Part shown: positions 61,636 through 63,239 of the stretch, piece after piece
Position numbering within the stretch: position 1 is the stretch's first letter
Layout of the letters: each line of letters starts with the position of its first letter
Source of the DNA: an uncultured Collinsella sp.
GTDB lineage: Bacteria; Actinomycetota; Coriobacteriia; Coriobacteriales; Coriobacteriaceae
NCBI GenBank assembly: GCA_959600835.1
Contig: CAUGNQ010000003.1
Coordinates: 1 to 63,239 of the forward strand
DNA: 63,239 nucleotides
Direction: 5' to 3'
The notes under the pieces: model-generated
Databases searched by the model: none
What the model was told of the DNA's origin: nothing
Seen by the model: the letters and a program-made list of their open reading frames with translations, nothing else
Position numbers and translations under genes: made by a program

Positions 61636-61677
61636 ATGAAAAATAATGCGGCAAAGGGGCTGTCTCTTTGCCGCATT
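61636..61677 (-). terminator. Terminator of the DUF1275 gene
   Basis: AATGCGGCAAAG (61645-61656) pairs with CTTTGCCGCATT (61666-61677); ATTTTTC follows in the minus direction. Confidence 0.88.
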
Positions 61678-61680
61678 CGG

Positions 61681-62397
61681 TTACTTTCGGCAGCCCTCTT
61701 TCCAAGCCTCGGCCGCAACCTTCCAGCGAAAACGCAAGTCGCGCTCGCGGTCGATAAACATGATGGCAAACGCGACAAACAGCAGCACGCTCGCCACGAC
61801 GATGGCGTGCAGGCCCATGCGCTCAATACACCAGTTGCCCAACACGGCGCCAAACACAAAGGTAAAGATCACGCCAAAGTACAGCAGGCCGTTTTCCAAA
61901 AAGCCGCGCTTGTGGGTAATGATGTAGTCGTCCACGTTTTGCAAGGCATTACGGAGGTTGCCGATACACATGGTCGTGGCGATGCCGTGTCCATGAATCT
62001 TGCGGAAGCTCTCGACCTGCATACCGCAGGCAAACGAAGTAAGGCAGTTGGCGAGCAGGTTGAAATCGCCACCGGGAATAAAACTCACGCCCAGCAAGAT
62101 GACGGCTTCAAAGAACACCGTCACCTGACGCCAGTGGATCACGCTGCCAAAACGCTCGTGTACCAGGTCGGCAAGCATAATGCCCACAGCAAACGAAACC
62201 ACAGGGAAGAAGTAACGCCCCGCAAGTGCCCAATTGCCCTCCGAGATGCTCACGCCCACCAGCAGGATGTTGCCCGTCTGCGCGTTGGCGAAAACATGGT
62301 CGCGCCCAATGTACGAATACACATCCATAAAGCCACCGGCGAGCGCCAAGATGATGCCCAGCTCAATGGATTCCGATATCTGTTTGGCACGCTGCAT
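61681..62397 (-). CDS. DUF1275 (YoaK) family membrane protein
   Basis: 238 residues with six to seven membrane helices. Family marks: GGFMDVYSYI at the first helix, NAQTGNILLVGV in the second region and CGMQVESFRK, then TTMCIGNLRNAL. DUF1275 members are predicted small-molecule or aromatic-acid transporters, unproven. ATG 62397 follows AAGGAGG with 10-base spacing; longer upstream frames are leader sequence. Confidence 0.88.
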   Translation of the reverse strand: MQRAKQISESIELGIILALAGGFMDVYSYIGRDHVFANAQTGNILLVGVSISEGNWALAGRYFFPVVSFAVGIMLADLVHERFGSVIHWRQVTVFFEAVILLGVSFIPGGDFNLLANCLTSFACGMQVESFRKIHGHGIATTMCIGNLRNALQNVDDYIITHKRGFLENGLLYFGVIFTFVFGAVLGNWCIERMGLHAIVVASVLLFVAFAIMFIDRERDLRFRWKVAAEAWKEGCRK

Positions 62398-62576
62398 CGT
62401 CGTGCATCCTCCTTGTTGACGACTCTCTCGTGCGTTGGCGGAAACATAGCCGCCGTTCATACTGTAACCCATTGACAACATGGCGTACGCGCGAGACGGG
62501 TTCTCCAACGCGCAGATACACAGTCTGGAAACAAACGGCGGGCGCGGCACCGACACCCGAGACCTCGTGTACTCCA

Positions 62577-62609
62577 CCAGTCTTTTTAGCCCCGTCCTAA
62601 AAAGACTGG
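62577..62609. repeat. Hairpin of the CCCCGTCC family, upstream of ygiQ
   Basis: CCAGTCTTTTTA (62577-62588) pairs perfectly with TAAAAAGACTGG (62598-62609) around GCCCCGTCC. Matches 1983-2003 at 20 of 21 bases. TACAAT at 62611-62616 lies just beyond and may be the ygiQ -10 box. Confidence 0.6.
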
Positions 62610-62647
62610 TTACAATTACGTGCAGCATACAAACACCGGGAGGGATC

Positions 62648-63239
62648 GTGGCAAAAAAGCCTCAGCACGCTCAGAACAACCAGCGCAGTCAGCAGGGCAA
62701 ACAGGGCCAGCAGCAAAAGCGCGGCGGTAAGGCACAGGCCACAACCGTCAAGGCGACACCCGTCCGCCCCTGGCGTCCGGGCCGCGACAAGTTCCTCCCC
62801 GTCAGCCGCGCCGACATGGATGCGCGTGGCTGGGACCAGTGCGACTTCGTCTACATCTGCGGCGACGCCTACGTGGACCATCCCAGCTTTGGCATGGCCA
62901 TCGTCAGCCGCGTGCTCGACGCACACGGCTACAAAGTGGGCATTATCTGTCAGCCCGACTGGACCGATCCCGCCAGTATCACCGTGCTCGGCGAGCCGCG
63001 CCTGGGCTTTCTGGTCTCCGCCGGCAACATGGACTCCATGGTCAATCACTACTCGGTGACCAAGCATCGTCGCCACACCGATGCCTACACCCCTGGCGGT
63101 AAAGAGGGGCACCGCCCCAACCGCGCCGTCACGGTCTACGGCAACCTCATCCGCCAAACGTTCAAGGACGCGCCCATCATCATCGGCGGCATCGAGGCGA
63201 GCCTGCGTCGTCTGGCCCACTACGACTACTGGCAGGATA
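62648..63239 (+). CDS. YgiQ family radical SAM protein (3' end cut by window)
   Basis: Only the first 197 codons are present. A basic, Gln-rich N-terminus (KPQHAQNNQRSQQ) is followed by the YgiQ N-terminal region: FLPVSRADMDARGWDQCDF, YICGDAYVDHPSFG, IICQPDWTD, LGFLVSAGNMDSMVNHY and IIGGIEASLRRLAHYDYW. The radical-SAM CxxxCxxC motif would lie further on. Start is GTG 62648 after GGGAGG. The exact reaction of YgiQ is not known. Confidence 0.88.
   Translation, partial: MAKKPQHAQNNQRSQQGKQGQQQKRGGKAQATTVKATPVRPWRPGRDKFLPVSRADMDARGWDQCDFVYICGDAYVDHPSFGMAIVSRVLDAHGYKVGIICQPDWTDPASITVLGEPRLGFLVSAGNMDSMVNHYSVTKHRRHTDAYTPGGKEGHRPNRAVTVYGNLIRQTFKDAPIIIGGIEASLRRLAHYDYWQD

Overview
The window comes from a high-GC, Gram-positive-type anaerobe. 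The best match is a gut Coriobacteriia member close to Collinsella. This is inference from gene content: a His4-Cys superoxide reductase, the tetrahydrofolate C1 genes (formate-THF ligase, cyclodeaminase, FolD), AddAB-type rather than RecBCD repair, a YerC-type TrpR relative, sortase-like and lipoprotein surface proteins, and frequent GTG/TTG starts. No rRNA, tRNA or CRISPR array was seen. The region is almost entirely chromosomal housekeeping DNA with a few accessory islands.

Layout. 0-7.5 kb: queuosine genes queA and queH (minus), a DUF3267 zincin-like membrane protein, an atypical methionyl-tRNA synthetase, an RsmB/RsmF-type m5C methyltransferase, a 56-residue membrane protein and an unrecognised barrel-like protein. 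7.5-12 kb: DegV, class III fructose-bisphosphatase and two tandem GtrA membrane proteins. 12-17 kb: a cobalamin-riboswitch-controlled pair of surface proteins carrying DUF4430 (transcobalamin/intrinsic-factor C-terminal-like) domains. 17-22.7 kb: an ABC1/UbiB kinase-like protein with a small helical partner, a C69 dipeptidase, a 241-bp element with long terminal inverted repeats, and folD-fchA. 23-27.3 kb: two paralogous lipoproteins and a Tat-exported, wall-anchored PI-PLC-like protein. 27.4-32.7 kb: a PH-like protein, a DUF1016 nuclease, a double zinc-ribbon protein, a CDF metal exporter and a membrane protein with a PASTA-like domain. 32.8-39.5 kb: fhs, ruvCAB, a degenerate NadE-like protein and superoxide reductase. 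39.6-54 kb: a frameshifted SNF2/SWIM helicase, dnaE and addB-addA, all on the minus strand. 54-63 kb: yerC-like, a holin-like protein, an Rrf2 regulator divergent from cysK, mnmA, an M42 peptidase, an iron-containing alcohol dehydrogenase, a low-GC LURP-one-like gene, a DUF1275 membrane protein and the start of a YgiQ radical-SAM gene cut by the window edge.

The most interesting unit is 11.94-16.98 kb. A promoter and cobalamin aptamer sit ahead of a 1287-residue exported protein with four DUF4430-like repeats, a PQQ-like propeller, an InlB-type repeat and a charged stalk. A second membrane-tethered DUF4430 protein follows immediately. DUF4430 is related to the cobalamin-contacting beta domain of intrinsic factor and transcobalamin, so this looks like a B12-repressed surface system for capturing corrinoids. 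Other unusual items are the 26-bp-perfect inverted-repeat element at 20.95-21.19 kb, the NAD synthetase homologue that has lost both active sites, the MetRS with an altered KMSKS loop, and small dispersed hairpin repeats whose loops carry CCCCGTCC-like sequence.
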